NCBI RefSeq assembly: GCF_020181035.1
Contig: NZ_JAIQYY010000012.1
Location: 42,011 to 89,486, forward strand
DNA: 47,476 nucleotides
Direction: 5' to 3'
Source of the DNA: Streptomyces sp. CoH27
GTDB lineage: Bacteria > Actinomycetota > Actinomycetes > Streptomycetales > Streptomycetaceae
The position numbers were made by a program, and so were the translations under genes. Position 1 is the stretch's first letter. Each line of letters begins with the position of its first letter. This document shows, one piece after another, positions 31,315 through 38,975 of the stretch. The notes below the pieces were generated by a model. The model saw only the letters and a program-made list of their open reading frames with translations. It was not told the origin of the DNA and made no database searches.

Positions 31315-33068
31315 CACGCCCCCTCCGCAGCCGCCAGTGGTGTCGCGCGGACCGGTGCGGTCGTGGCCCAGCCGGGGACGGTCCGGGACAGGACGCGGGC
31401 CGTGGGGCCGGTCCAGCGGCCGGGGACGTGGGATTCGGCGGGGACGGCGAACGGCAGGGGCTCGCCAGCATCGTCGAGGACGACCCGGCGCACCGGACAG
31501 TGCGACACGATCTGCAAATAAATGCCGTGAAATGCCGCGATGTTCTGCTCGACGGTGAACAGTTCGAGCGCGCGGGCGCGTGCGGCGGCGCCGAGGCGCT
31601 CACGGCGCTCGGGGTCGTGCAGCAGCGCCACGCACGCCTCCGCGAGCGCCCGTGGATTGCGCGGGGGCACGACCAGTCCCGTGCCGCCGATGGCCTCCAC
31701 CACGGCGCCGACATCCGTGGACACCGTGGCGCGGGCGCAGAACATGGCCTCGATGAGGCTGATCGGAAAGCCCTCCACGACGCTGGACAGCACGACCACC
31801 GCGCCGGCGGCGTAGGCCTCGGGCAGGGTCGGAGCCTCGGGGCCGCCGATCTCCTCGAAGGAGACGGGGTTGTCGCCGACGGCGTGCACGCCCTCCGCCT
31901 CGTCCGGGAAGAGCTGGGCGGCGAGCGCCCGGCAGTGGCCGAGATAGGCCTCGCCCTCGGGACCGGCGGGCGCGCCGACGATTCTGAGGCGTGCCTTGGG
32001 CTCCTCCTTGCGGACCTCGGCGAAGGCGTGCAGCAGCGAGATCAGGTCCTTGGCGGGTTCGACACGCCCGACCCACACCAGGGTGTCGGGGTCGGCGCGG
32101 TCGGGGGCCTCGCCGACCTCCGCGAAGCGGGTGGCGTCCATGCCCGGGTACACCGTGCGGATCCTGGCCCGGTCGGCACCGCACCGTTCCTGCCAGCGGC
32201 GGGCGTGGCCGTTGCCGGGGGTGAGGATCTCGGCGCGCCGGTAGACCTCGGCGGCGAGCCGGCCGTGGAAGGCGCCGAGCAGCGCGCGTACGGCGGGGGC
32301 GGCGGCGTCGGGGCCGAGGGCCAGGTAGTGCGAGCGGAGCTGCACGCCGTACTCGGTGACGAGGAGGGGGACGCCGCAGAAGTGCCGGGCGAGCAGTCCG
32401 GGGAGGGCCGCGGGGCCGCCGGCGGCGGCGTGGCAGAGGTCGGCCGCGCCGAGGCCGCCGTCGCCGTACCAGTCGAGGGAGAGGGGGCGCAGGGTGCGCT
32501 CCAGGTGCGCGGTGACGTTGAGCAGGTCGGGGACGCGCGCCTCGCGCGCCGTGCGCAGCGCGCCGGGGGCGCGGCAGGCGCGCTCCAGGGTGCGTACGGC
32601 GATGTCCGAGCGCAGGGCACCGACCAGTCCGCCTTCCTCGCGGGCGAGTTCGGCGAGTCCGTACAGCGCGTTGCCGAAACGGTCCGCCAGATCGGCGGAG
32701 CCACCATCGGCCGCATCCCCCGACACGCCGTCACTCCCTGACGCGCCGACGCGCGCACCCTCGTTCCCGGAGTCGGCTCCGGCGCACACGGCCCCGACGA
32801 GCTCCCCGTAGCACTCGGTGAAACGTCGGCGCGCGCGCCGCCCGTACACGACCCCGTCGTCCTCGGCCGTCCACAGCGGCGCCGTACGCACCCGGCTGAC
32901 CTGCGGCGGGAGCGGGACCCAGCCCTCGTCCTCCTGCTGCCGGCTGCGGCTGAGCGCGTAGAGGTCGAACTCGTGCTGCTCAAGCCCGCGCACAAGCCGG
33001 TCGCACCAGAGTCCGGCGTCACCGCTCACATACGGGTAGCCACCCTCCGTAAGCAGTCCGATGCGCAC
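31314..33068 (-). CDS. PelF-type GT4 glycosyltransferase (DUF3492 domain)
   Basis: A 584-residue protein starting at GTG 33068. The N-terminal DUF3492 region begins RIGLLTEGGYPYVSGDAG and continues with CDRLVRGLEQHEFDLYALS. The GT4 donor domain shows VWVGRVEPAKDLISLLHAF near residue 350, RIVGAPAGPEGE and the retaining E-x7-E signature EGFPISLIEAM near 475. PelF in the Pel polysaccharide system is the UDP-sugar-using polymerase of this same architecture. It leads the minus-strand operon (glycosyltransferase, membrane protein, small ORF, epimerase, spherulin-like protein). An acidic Gly/Ser-rich insert (DSGNEGARVGASGSDGVSGD) lies near residue 110. Donor sugar unknown; the PelF label describes architecture, not proven Pel synthesis. 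Confidence 0.87.
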   Translation of the reverse strand: MRIGLLTEGGYPYVSGDAGLWCDRLVRGLEQHEFDLYALSRSRQQEDEGWVPLPPQVSRVRTAPLWTAEDDGVVYGRRARRRFTECYGELVGAVCAGADSGNEGARVGASGSDGVSGDAADGGSADLADRFGNALYGLAELAREEGGLVGALRSDIAVRTLERACRAPGALRTAREARVPDLLNVTAHLERTLRPLSLDWYGDGGLGAADLCHAAAGGPAALPGLLARHFCGVPLLVTEYGVQLRSHYLALGPDAAAPAVRALLGAFHGRLAAEVYRRAEILTPGNGHARRWQERCGADRARIRTVYPGMDATRFAEVGEAPDRADPDTLVWVGRVEPAKDLISLLHAFAEVRKEEPKARLRIVGAPAGPEGEAYLGHCRALAAQLFPDEAEGVHAVGDNPVSFEEIGGPEAPTLPEAYAAGAVVVLSSVVEGFPISLIEAMFCARATVSTDVGAVVEAIGGTGLVVPPRNPRALAEACVALLHDPERRERLGAAARARALELFTVEQNIAAFHGIYLQIVSHCPVRRVVLDDAGEPLPFAVPAESHVPGRWTGPTARVLSRTVPGWATTAPVRATPLAAAEGA

Positions 33069-33148
33069 GTACGCACCCCCGATCTCCCGTCCGGTGAGCC
33101 GCCGTTGTCCCGGCGGCTCGCAGCGGGACGAACGTAAGCGGACAAGGC

Positions 33149-33182
33149 GGTGGCGCGACGGACGGTTGTCCATCGCGCCACC
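33149..33182 (-). terminator. Hairpin between ABC operon and glycosyltransferase operon
   Basis: GGTGGCGCGA and TCGCGCCACC form a perfect 10-bp stem (14-nt loop) in the gap between the ABC ATPase stop and the glycosyltransferase start. The minus-strand tail CGCCTTGTCC is only weakly T-rich. A 12-bp palindrome, CGTGTGCACACG, lies at 33253-33264 just past the ATPase stop. Confidence 0.55.
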
Positions 33183-33269
33183 AAAAGGGGTGAACGGTCG
33201 TAACTTTCGCGTGCGGGTCGCGTTTCGTCGCGCTAAGGGTTCAGAGCGTCATCGTGTGCACACGAAACG

Positions 33270-34862
33270 TTACGCCACGACCGGCTCGCGCCGGGCCGCG
33301 CGCCGCCTGGCCGCCAGCTCCGGATCGAGCGCGGGCACGGCGGCCAGGAGCTGCCTGGTGTACGGCTCGCGCGGGCTGTCGTACACCTCGTCGGCGGGCC
33401 CGTACTCGACGACCCGGCCGTGCCGCATGACCGCGACCCGGTCGCTGACCTGTCGTACGACGGCCAGGTCGTGGGCGATGAAGACCAGCGCGAGGCCGAG
33501 TTCCCGCTGGAGTTCGCCGAGCAGCTCCACGACCTGGGCCTGTGTGGTGACGTCCAGCGCGGAGACCGGCTCGTCGCAGACGATGACGCGCGGTTCGGCG
33601 GCGAGCGCGCGGGCGATGCCGATGCGCTGGCGCTGGCCGCCGCTGAACTCGTGCGGGTAGCGGTCGTAGTGCGCCTTTTCGAGCCCCACACGCTCCAGCA
33701 GTTCCGCCACACGCCCCCGGACACGCTCCTCGTCCCGTTCGCCACGCGCGCGCAGGGGGTCGGCGATGGACTCGCCCACACTGCGGCGGGGGTTGAGGGA
33801 GGAGACCGGGTCCTGGAAGACCATCTGGACGGCCGGGTTCACCGTGGTGTGCGGGCGGCCCTCGTAGCGGATCGCGCCGGCGGTCGGCTCCAGCAGCCCG
33901 ACCAGCATCCGGCCGAGCGTGGTCTTGCCGCTGCCGCTCTCGCCGACCACGCCGAGGGTCTCGCCGCGGCGGACGGTCACCGAGACGTCGTCCACGGCCG
34001 TGAACGCCCGCTTGCCGCGCCCGAACGCCCGCCGCAGCCCGGTGGCCTCCAGCACGACCTCGTCGGTCGCCTCGGAGCCGGTACGGCGCGCGTCCACGCG
34101 CGGGACGGCGTCGAGCAGTTCGCGCGTGTACGCCTCACCCGGCGCCGCGAGGACGGTGCCGACGGGGCCACGCTCGACGGCCCGGCCGTGCCGCATGACG
34201 AGGATGTCGTCCACGCTCTCGGCGGCCACGCCCACGTCGTGGGTGACGAGCAGCAGGCCCATGCCGGTCTCCTCGCGCAGCGTGTGCAGCAGGTCGAGGA
34301 TCTGGGCCTGGACGGTGACGTCGAGGGCGGTGGTCGGCTCGTCGGCGATCAGCAGGTCCGGCTCGCAGGCGAGGGCCATGGCGATCAGCGCGCGCTGGCG
34401 CATGCCGCCGCTGAACTCGTGCGGCCGGGACCTGGCCCGGCGTACCGCGTCCGGAATTCCCACCCGCTCCAGCACCTCGACGGCACGCGCGCGTGCGGCA
34501 CGTCGCGGCACGCGCGCGTGCACGCGGTAGACCTCGGCGATCTGGTCGCCGATCGCGTAGTACGGGTCGAGCGAGGACAGCGGGTCCTGGAAGACCATGG
34601 CGGCCTTGGCGCCGCGCAGCCCCCGCAGTTCCTCGTCGGAGGCGTCCTGGACGTCCGTGCCGGCCACGCGGACCGCGCCGGTGACCCGTGCCCCGGTGCC
34701 CCGGTGCAGGCCCAGCAGGGCGCCCGCGACCGTGGACTTGCCGGAGCCGGACTCGCCGACGAGGGCCAGCGCGGCGCCCTTCGCCAGGCTGAAGGAGAGT
34801 CCGTCGACGGCCCGCAGGGAGCCGAACTCGACGGTCAGGTCCGTCACTTCCACGAGGCTCAT
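33270..34862 (-). CDS. Fused dual ATP-binding subunit of oligopeptide ABC transporter (DppD-DppF type)
   Basis: A 530-residue protein with two complete ABC cassettes. First: Walker A GESGSGKST near residue 38, signature FSGGMRQR near 165, Walker B LLIADEPTTALD. Second: GESGSGKTT near 318, FSGGQRQR near 430, VIVCDEPVSALD. Both have the switch His (THD, AHD). Peptide/nickel transporters usually have two separate proteins; here the DppD- and DppF-like halves are fused. ATG 34862 overlaps the permease stop as ATGA. Part of a four-gene operon (binding protein, two permeases, ATPase). Confidence 0.95.
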   Translation of the reverse strand: MSLVEVTDLTVEFGSLRAVDGLSFSLAKGAALALVGESGSGKSTVAGALLGLHRGTGARVTGAVRVAGTDVQDASDEELRGLRGAKAAMVFQDPLSSLDPYYAIGDQIAEVYRVHARVPRRAARARAVEVLERVGIPDAVRRARSRPHEFSGGMRQRALIAMALACEPDLLIADEPTTALDVTVQAQILDLLHTLREETGMGLLLVTHDVGVAAESVDDILVMRHGRAVERGPVGTVLAAPGEAYTRELLDAVPRVDARRTGSEATDEVVLEATGLRRAFGRGKRAFTAVDDVSVTVRRGETLGVVGESGSGKTTLGRMLVGLLEPTAGAIRYEGRPHTTVNPAVQMVFQDPVSSLNPRRSVGESIADPLRARGERDEERVRGRVAELLERVGLEKAHYDRYPHEFSGGQRQRIGIARALAAEPRVIVCDEPVSALDVTTQAQVVELLGELQRELGLALVFIAHDLAVVRQVSDRVAVMRHGRVVEYGPADEVYDSPREPYTRQLLAAVPALDPELAARRRAARREPVVA

Positions 34863-35857
34863 GCGAGCACCACCCGTCGGTCGGCCACCGCGTACAGCAC
34901 GTCCGCGACGGCGTTGGCGATGACCACGAAGAAACCGGTCACCAGGACCATGCCGACGACCACCGGCAGGTCCACGACCTGCACCGCGTGCACCAGCTCC
35001 TGGCCGATGCCGGGCAGGCCGAAGAGGGTCTCGGTGAGGACGGCACCGCCGACGGCCGAGCCGAAGGTCACCGCGTTGAGCGCGATGACGGACGCGGTCG
35101 CACCGCGCAGCGCGTGCCGGGCGATGATCGCGCGCTCGCCGACGCCGTACGCGCGGAAGGTGCGGATGTGGTCCTCGGCCAGCGTCTCCAGCATCGACGC
35201 GCGCGTGAGGCGGGCGAAGTTGGCCGCCTCGATGAGGGCGAGGGAGAGCCAGGGCAGCAGCAGGTTCCACGCCCACTGTTCGGGGTCGTCGGTGAAGTTC
35301 ACGTACTGCGGGAAGGGCAGGAGCTGGAGTTCGCCGCAGACGATGATCATCAGGACCAGGCCGATGACGAAGACGGGCGTGGCGACCCCCGCCAGCGTGA
35401 TCGCGGTCAGGGCGCGCTCGCTGAACCGGCCGCGCCGCCAGGCGGACAGCACGCCGGTGCCGACGCCGAGCAGCAGCCAGATCACCATCGCGCCGAGCAC
35501 CAGCGAGAGGCTGACCGGCAGCCTGGTCAGGATGATGTCGGTGACCTGCTGGTCGTTCTGGTACGACTCACCGAGGCAGGGCGCCGAGCAGTGCTCCACG
35601 CCGGTGCCGGTCGAGAAGTCCTGGCCCACGAAGATGCCGTGCAGGAAGTGCCAGTAGCGCACGTACAGCGGGTCGTCGAGGTGCAGCTGCTGGGCGACCT
35701 GGTGGACCTGTTCAGGGGAGCAGCGCGGGCCGCAGGTGATCTGGGCGACGTTGCCGGGGGTGACGTAGAAGACGACGTAGATGATCACCGAGAGCACGAA
35801 CAGGGTGACCGCGGCGCCGATGACGCGCCGCAGGACGAATCCGGTGAGGCCGCTCAT
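34859..35857 (-). CDS. ABC transporter permease, DppB/OppB type
   Basis: A 332-residue inner-membrane protein with about six hydrophobic segments starting VLRRVIGAAVTLFVLSVIIY. The permease signature region is ERAIIARHALRGATASVI followed by GGAVLTETLFGLPGIGQEL. A periplasmic-side insert with several Cys (ITCGPRCSPEQ, VEHCSAPCLGE) follows the first helix and may be disulfide bonded. Its start ATG 35857 overlaps the stop of the second permease, and its own stop overlaps the ATPase start, so the operon is fully coupled. Confidence 0.94.
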   Translation of the reverse strand: MSGLTGFVLRRVIGAAVTLFVLSVIIYVVFYVTPGNVAQITCGPRCSPEQVHQVAQQLHLDDPLYVRYWHFLHGIFVGQDFSTGTGVEHCSAPCLGESYQNDQQVTDIILTRLPVSLSLVLGAMVIWLLLGVGTGVLSAWRRGRFSERALTAITLAGVATPVFVIGLVLMIIVCGELQLLPFPQYVNFTDDPEQWAWNLLLPWLSLALIEAANFARLTRASMLETLAEDHIRTFRAYGVGERAIIARHALRGATASVIALNAVTFGSAVGGAVLTETLFGLPGIGQELVHAVQVVDLPVVVGMVLVTGFFVVIANAVADVLYAVADRRVVLA

Positions 35858-36906
35858 GTCCGGTCCTCCTTCTGCTTCGCTGCGGCCGTCTCAGCCTTCG
35901 GTACGGCCGTCTCGGCGCGGGCTTCCCGCTTGCGGCCGGTGCCGATGCGCAGGCGTGAGGCCGCGCGCGGGTCGAGGGCGACACGCACGCCGTCGCCGAG
36001 GATGGTCAGCGCGAACACGGTCACGAACAGGGCGGCGGCGGGCAGCAGCAGATACTGCGGGGCCGCCTGGTACCAGACGTCGGCGGAGGTGAGCATCTGT
36101 CCCCAGGAGGGCGTCGGCGGCTTCACCCCGACGCCGAGGAAGGACAGGGCCGCCTCGGCGCTGATGTTCGACGGGATCAGCAGCGCGGAGTACGTGATGA
36201 CCGGGGCGGCGAGGCCCGGGAGGAGTTCGCGTACCGCGGTGCGCCAGGTGCTCCAGCCGCTGAGCCGGGACGCGGCGACGTAGTCGAGGCTCTTCAGGGT
36301 GAGGGTCTGGGCGCGCACCATCTTCGCCGTCGTGCTCCAGCCGGAGACCAGGGCGATGATCAACGCGACGAGCACGGGCCGCGGGAAGCCGTTGGGCACG
36401 ATCGCGAGCAGCGCGAGCGCCATGATCATCAGCGGCATCGAGACGAAGATGTCGGTGATGCGGCTCAGGACCAGGTCGACCCAGCGGTTGCCCAGGCCGG
36501 AGGCCACGCCCATGGCGATGCCGAGGATGACCTGCACCACCGTGGCCGCCAGCGCGACCCCCAGCGAGACCCGCGCTCCGTAGACGAGCCGGGCGAACAT
36601 GTCGCGTCCGGTCTGCGGTTCGACACCCAGCCAGTGGTCGGCGCCGACGCCGCCGAAGGAGCCGATGGGCACGCCCCCGCGCGCGGAGTCGATCAGGGCC
36701 GGGTGGTACGTGGTGGGGTCCTGGCCCTCCAGGGCGGTGAGGAGCGGCGCGGCGAGCGCGACCAGGACGAGCAGCGCGACGACGGCCGCGGCGACCAGGG
36801 CGGCGCGCTGCGCCCGCAGCCGCCGCCAGAACTGACGGGCCCCCGAGACCGCCGGGACGGACGCATCCGTCCCGGCGGTCTCGACGGCGACAAGTGCCTC
36901 GCTCAC
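35854..36906 (-). CDS. ABC transporter permease, DppC/OppC type
   Basis: A 350-residue permease. The N-terminal OppC-type segment (FWRRLRAQRAALVAAAVVAL) precedes a large loop with PTTYHPALIDSARGG and HWLGVEPQTGRDMFAR. The transport core then follows, with the EAA-like STWRTAVRELLPGLAAPVI and SAEAALSFLGVGVKPPTPSW. This is the partner of the DppB-type permease. Start is GTG 36906, 4 nt after the binding-protein stop. Confidence 0.94.
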   Translation of the reverse strand: MSEALVAVETAGTDASVPAVSGARQFWRRLRAQRAALVAAAVVALLVLVALAAPLLTALEGQDPTTYHPALIDSARGGVPIGSFGGVGADHWLGVEPQTGRDMFARLVYGARVSLGVALAATVVQVILGIAMGVASGLGNRWVDLVLSRITDIFVSMPLMIMALALLAIVPNGFPRPVLVALIIALVSGWSTTAKMVRAQTLTLKSLDYVAASRLSGWSTWRTAVRELLPGLAAPVITYSALLIPSNISAEAALSFLGVGVKPPTPSWGQMLTSADVWYQAAPQYLLLPAAALFVTVFALTILGDGVRVALDPRAASRLRIGTGRKREARAETAVPKAETAAAKQKEDRT

Positions 36907-36910
36907 GGCG

Positions 36911-38629
36911 CTACTTCACCGCGACCTGGGAGATGTCGAGGACGCCGGTCCAGTCGCTGATGACGATGTTCTTGACGTCCTTGCCGTACAGGCGCTTGTA
37001 GACGGGGTGGAACAGCGGCACGACGAGGGCCTGCTCGCCGATCTTCTGGTCCAGTGCACCCCATCGCTTGGCGGCCGCGTCAAGGTCGGTCAACTTGTTG
37101 ATCGCGTCAATCTCGTCATTGACCGACTTGTCATTGAGCAGGCCCGTGTTGAAGTTCGCGCCGTCCTTGACGATCTGCCGGCCGTCGAAGATCGGGGCGA
37201 GGAAGGGACCGCCGGAGGGCCAGTCGGCACCCCAGTGGGCGAGGAAGAAGCCGGGCTCGGTCTTGACGCTGTGGATCTTGTCCTTGTAGTCGTTGAGCTC
37301 CAGGCCCTGGAGCTTGACCGTGATGCCGGCCGTCTTGAGCGCGTCCTGGACGGCGGTCGCGATCTCCGGGCTGGTCTCGAAGTCCTTGGCGTTGGAGTGG
37401 GTCAGCGTGACGGTGAGCCCGTTCTTGTAACCGGCCCGGGCGAGCAGCTCCTTGGCCTTGGCCGGGTTGCCGGTCGCGCCCGCCGGGAACGGGTCGTACG
37501 GCGTGTAGCCGAAGGACTTCTGGTTGGGCAGGAAGGTGGTGGCGGGCTCGGCGAGCGCGCTGCCGCCGGCCGCGTTGACCACCGAGGAGCGGTCGATGGC
37601 GTAGGCGATCGCCTGGCGCACCTTGGGGTTGTCGAACGGCTTCACGGTCGGGTTGAACGCGATGTAGTTCGTGTAGCCGAAGTGACCGGTGCCCACGCGC
37701 GCGGCGAGTTCCTTGTCACCGGTGACCTTGGCGAGTTCGGCCGGGCCGAGGTTGGTGTCCGTGGTGACGGCCGCGGCGTCCGCCCCCTGAGACGCGGACA
37801 GCCGCTGGTTGATCACGGAGGAGTCCAGGCCGGAGCGGACGTCGATGGTGTCCGGGTAGGCCTTGCGCTGGTCGTCGACGGCCGTCGACCAGTACGTGTT
37901 GCGCTGCAGAACCATGTGCTCGCCGTCGTTCTCGTTCTTGACGACGCGGTACGGGCCGGACGAGACCGGGTGCTCCTCGTACTTGGTGCCGGTGTCCTTG
38001 CTCTTGGGCACCGGGGCGAACTGCGTCTGCGTGGCGAGGAAGGGGAACTCGCCCTCGGGCTTGTTCAGATGGAAGACGATGGTCCGGCTGTCCGGGGTCT
38101 CGATCGCGTCGAGGCCCTTCTTGTCCTTGTACGGCCCCTGGTAGTCGGCCGCGCCGACCAGCCAGTCCCGCAGGTAGGGGGCGCCGCCGGACAGCTCGGG
38201 GGCGAAGGAGCGCTCGATGCCGTACTTGATGTCGGCCGAGGTGATCGGCGTGCCGTCCTCGTACTTGAGGCCCTGCTTCAGGGTGTACGTCCACACGGTC
38301 GCGTCCTTGCTGGGGCGCCCGGTGTCGGTGGCGAGGTCGGGGACGACCTTGGCGCCGGCCGCGCCGTTCTCGCGGTTGCGGGTGGTGAGGGTGCGGAAGA
38401 CGAGCGAGGGGACGTTGCCGCCGCCGGAGGTGTAGAGGCGGGCGGGGTCGAAGTCGGACTGCGGCTCGGCGTTCAGCACCGTCAGGGTGCCGCCCTTGTG
38501 CGGCGTGGAGTCGCCACCGGCGGCCTTGGCACCGCTGTCCTTCGGACCGCAGGCGGCGGCGCCCGCTGCCACGACCAGGCTGACGGATGCCGCGGCCACG
38601 CGGCGCGCTATGACGGACGGTTGACGCAT
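36911..38629 (-). CDS. ABC transporter solute-binding lipoprotein (SBP_bac_5, oligopeptide type)
   Basis: A 572-residue extracellular binding protein. The signal peptide ends in AAGAAACG with the lipidated Cys near residue 28. Family blocks follow: GGTLTVLNAEPQSDFDPA, TLKQGLKYEDGTPITSADI, VRQAIAYAIDRS and WGADWPSGGPFLAPIFDG. Members bind peptides, nickel or other small solutes. Within the BldK-like group they import signalling peptides, but this operon has a fused ATPase and cannot be called bldK. ATG 38629 has GAGAGG about 11 nt upstream. The gene is preceded by a 290-nt leader with a promoter, a leader peptide and an attenuator-like hairpin. Confidence 0.94.
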   Translation of the reverse strand: MRQPSVIARRVAAASVSLVVAAGAAACGPKDSGAKAAGGDSTPHKGGTLTVLNAEPQSDFDPARLYTSGGGNVPSLVFRTLTTRNRENGAAGAKVVPDLATDTGRPSKDATVWTYTLKQGLKYEDGTPITSADIKYGIERSFAPELSGGAPYLRDWLVGAADYQGPYKDKKGLDAIETPDSRTIVFHLNKPEGEFPFLATQTQFAPVPKSKDTGTKYEEHPVSSGPYRVVKNENDGEHMVLQRNTYWSTAVDDQRKAYPDTIDVRSGLDSSVINQRLSASQGADAAAVTTDTNLGPAELAKVTGDKELAARVGTGHFGYTNYIAFNPTVKPFDNPKVRQAIAYAIDRSSVVNAAGGSALAEPATTFLPNQKSFGYTPYDPFPAGATGNPAKAKELLARAGYKNGLTVTLTHSNAKDFETSPEIATAVQDALKTAGITVKLQGLELNDYKDKIHSVKTEPGFFLAHWGADWPSGGPFLAPIFDGRQIVKDGANFNTGLLNDKSVNDEIDAINKLTDLDAAAKRWGALDQKIGEQALVVPLFHPVYKRLYGKDVKNIVISDWTGVLDISQVAVK

Positions 38630-38750
38630 CGGAATGACGACCTCTCGGGGCTGATCGAGGATTTCTCGAAAAAGGGGCGTCTCGAAAAGTGAGACAAGTG
38701 GACGAGGAGTGAGACGACTGCGAACAGACGTCGGCCCCGGCGCCGGGTCG

Positions 38751-38777
38751 TCGAAAAGGCCCGTGACGGTGTCACGG
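38751..38777 (-). terminator. Attenuator-like hairpin in the ABC operon leader
   Basis: On the minus strand CCGTGAC-ACC-GTCACGG (38761-38777) is a 7-bp stem with a 3-nt loop followed by GCCTTTTCGA. It stands 46 nt after the leader-peptide stop and 132 nt before the binding-protein start, the position expected for a transcription attenuator. Confidence 0.65.
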
Positions 38778-38823
38778 AGCGGAAGGAAAGAAAGGTCGCG
38801 ACGCGAACGCCAGGGAGACGGCG

Positions 38824-38919
38824 TCAGCGACAGTGGATGTCGGCCACGCAGAGTGCGGTCACGCCGATGAGCGCCAGCTCGATGGCGGCGCTCCCAGGGG
38901 CGGCATGACTAGACCACAT
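38824..38919 (-). CDS. Leaderless 31-residue leader peptide of the ABC operon
   Basis: ATG 38919 lies 7 nt after a -10 box, so the transcript should begin at or next to the start codon and be translated without a ribosome site. The frame encodes 31 residues beginning WSSHAAPGSAAIEL and ending LCVADIHCR before TGA. Two cysteines stand near the end (positions 24 and 30), followed by an Arg codon and the stop. Such tiny ORFs in front of a hairpin and an operon are typical of translation-controlled attenuation; cysteine or arginine supply is a possible signal. Not recognised from any named family. Confidence 0.68.
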   Translation of the reverse strand: MWSSHAAPGSAAIELALIGVTALCVADIHCR

Positions 38920-38926
38920 GCGCAGA

Positions 38927-38955
38927 AATATGAACGAACATGCGACTCATGTCAA
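38927..38955 (-). promoter_or_regulatory. Consensus housekeeping promoter of the ABC operon
   Basis: On the minus strand TTGACA (38950-38955), a 17-nt spacer and CATATT (38927-38932) form a near-consensus promoter. Seven nt (TCTGCGC) separate the -10 box from the leader-peptide ATG. It fits tightly between the DUF3152 gene end (38976) and the leader ORF. Confidence 0.85.
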
Positions 38956-38975
38956 TGTGACATGAGCGGCGCCCG

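Noticed and set aside
33270..38629. bldK oligopeptide transporter identity
   Set aside because: bldK has two separate ATPase genes and a different neighbourhood; here the ATPases are fused and the leader is different.
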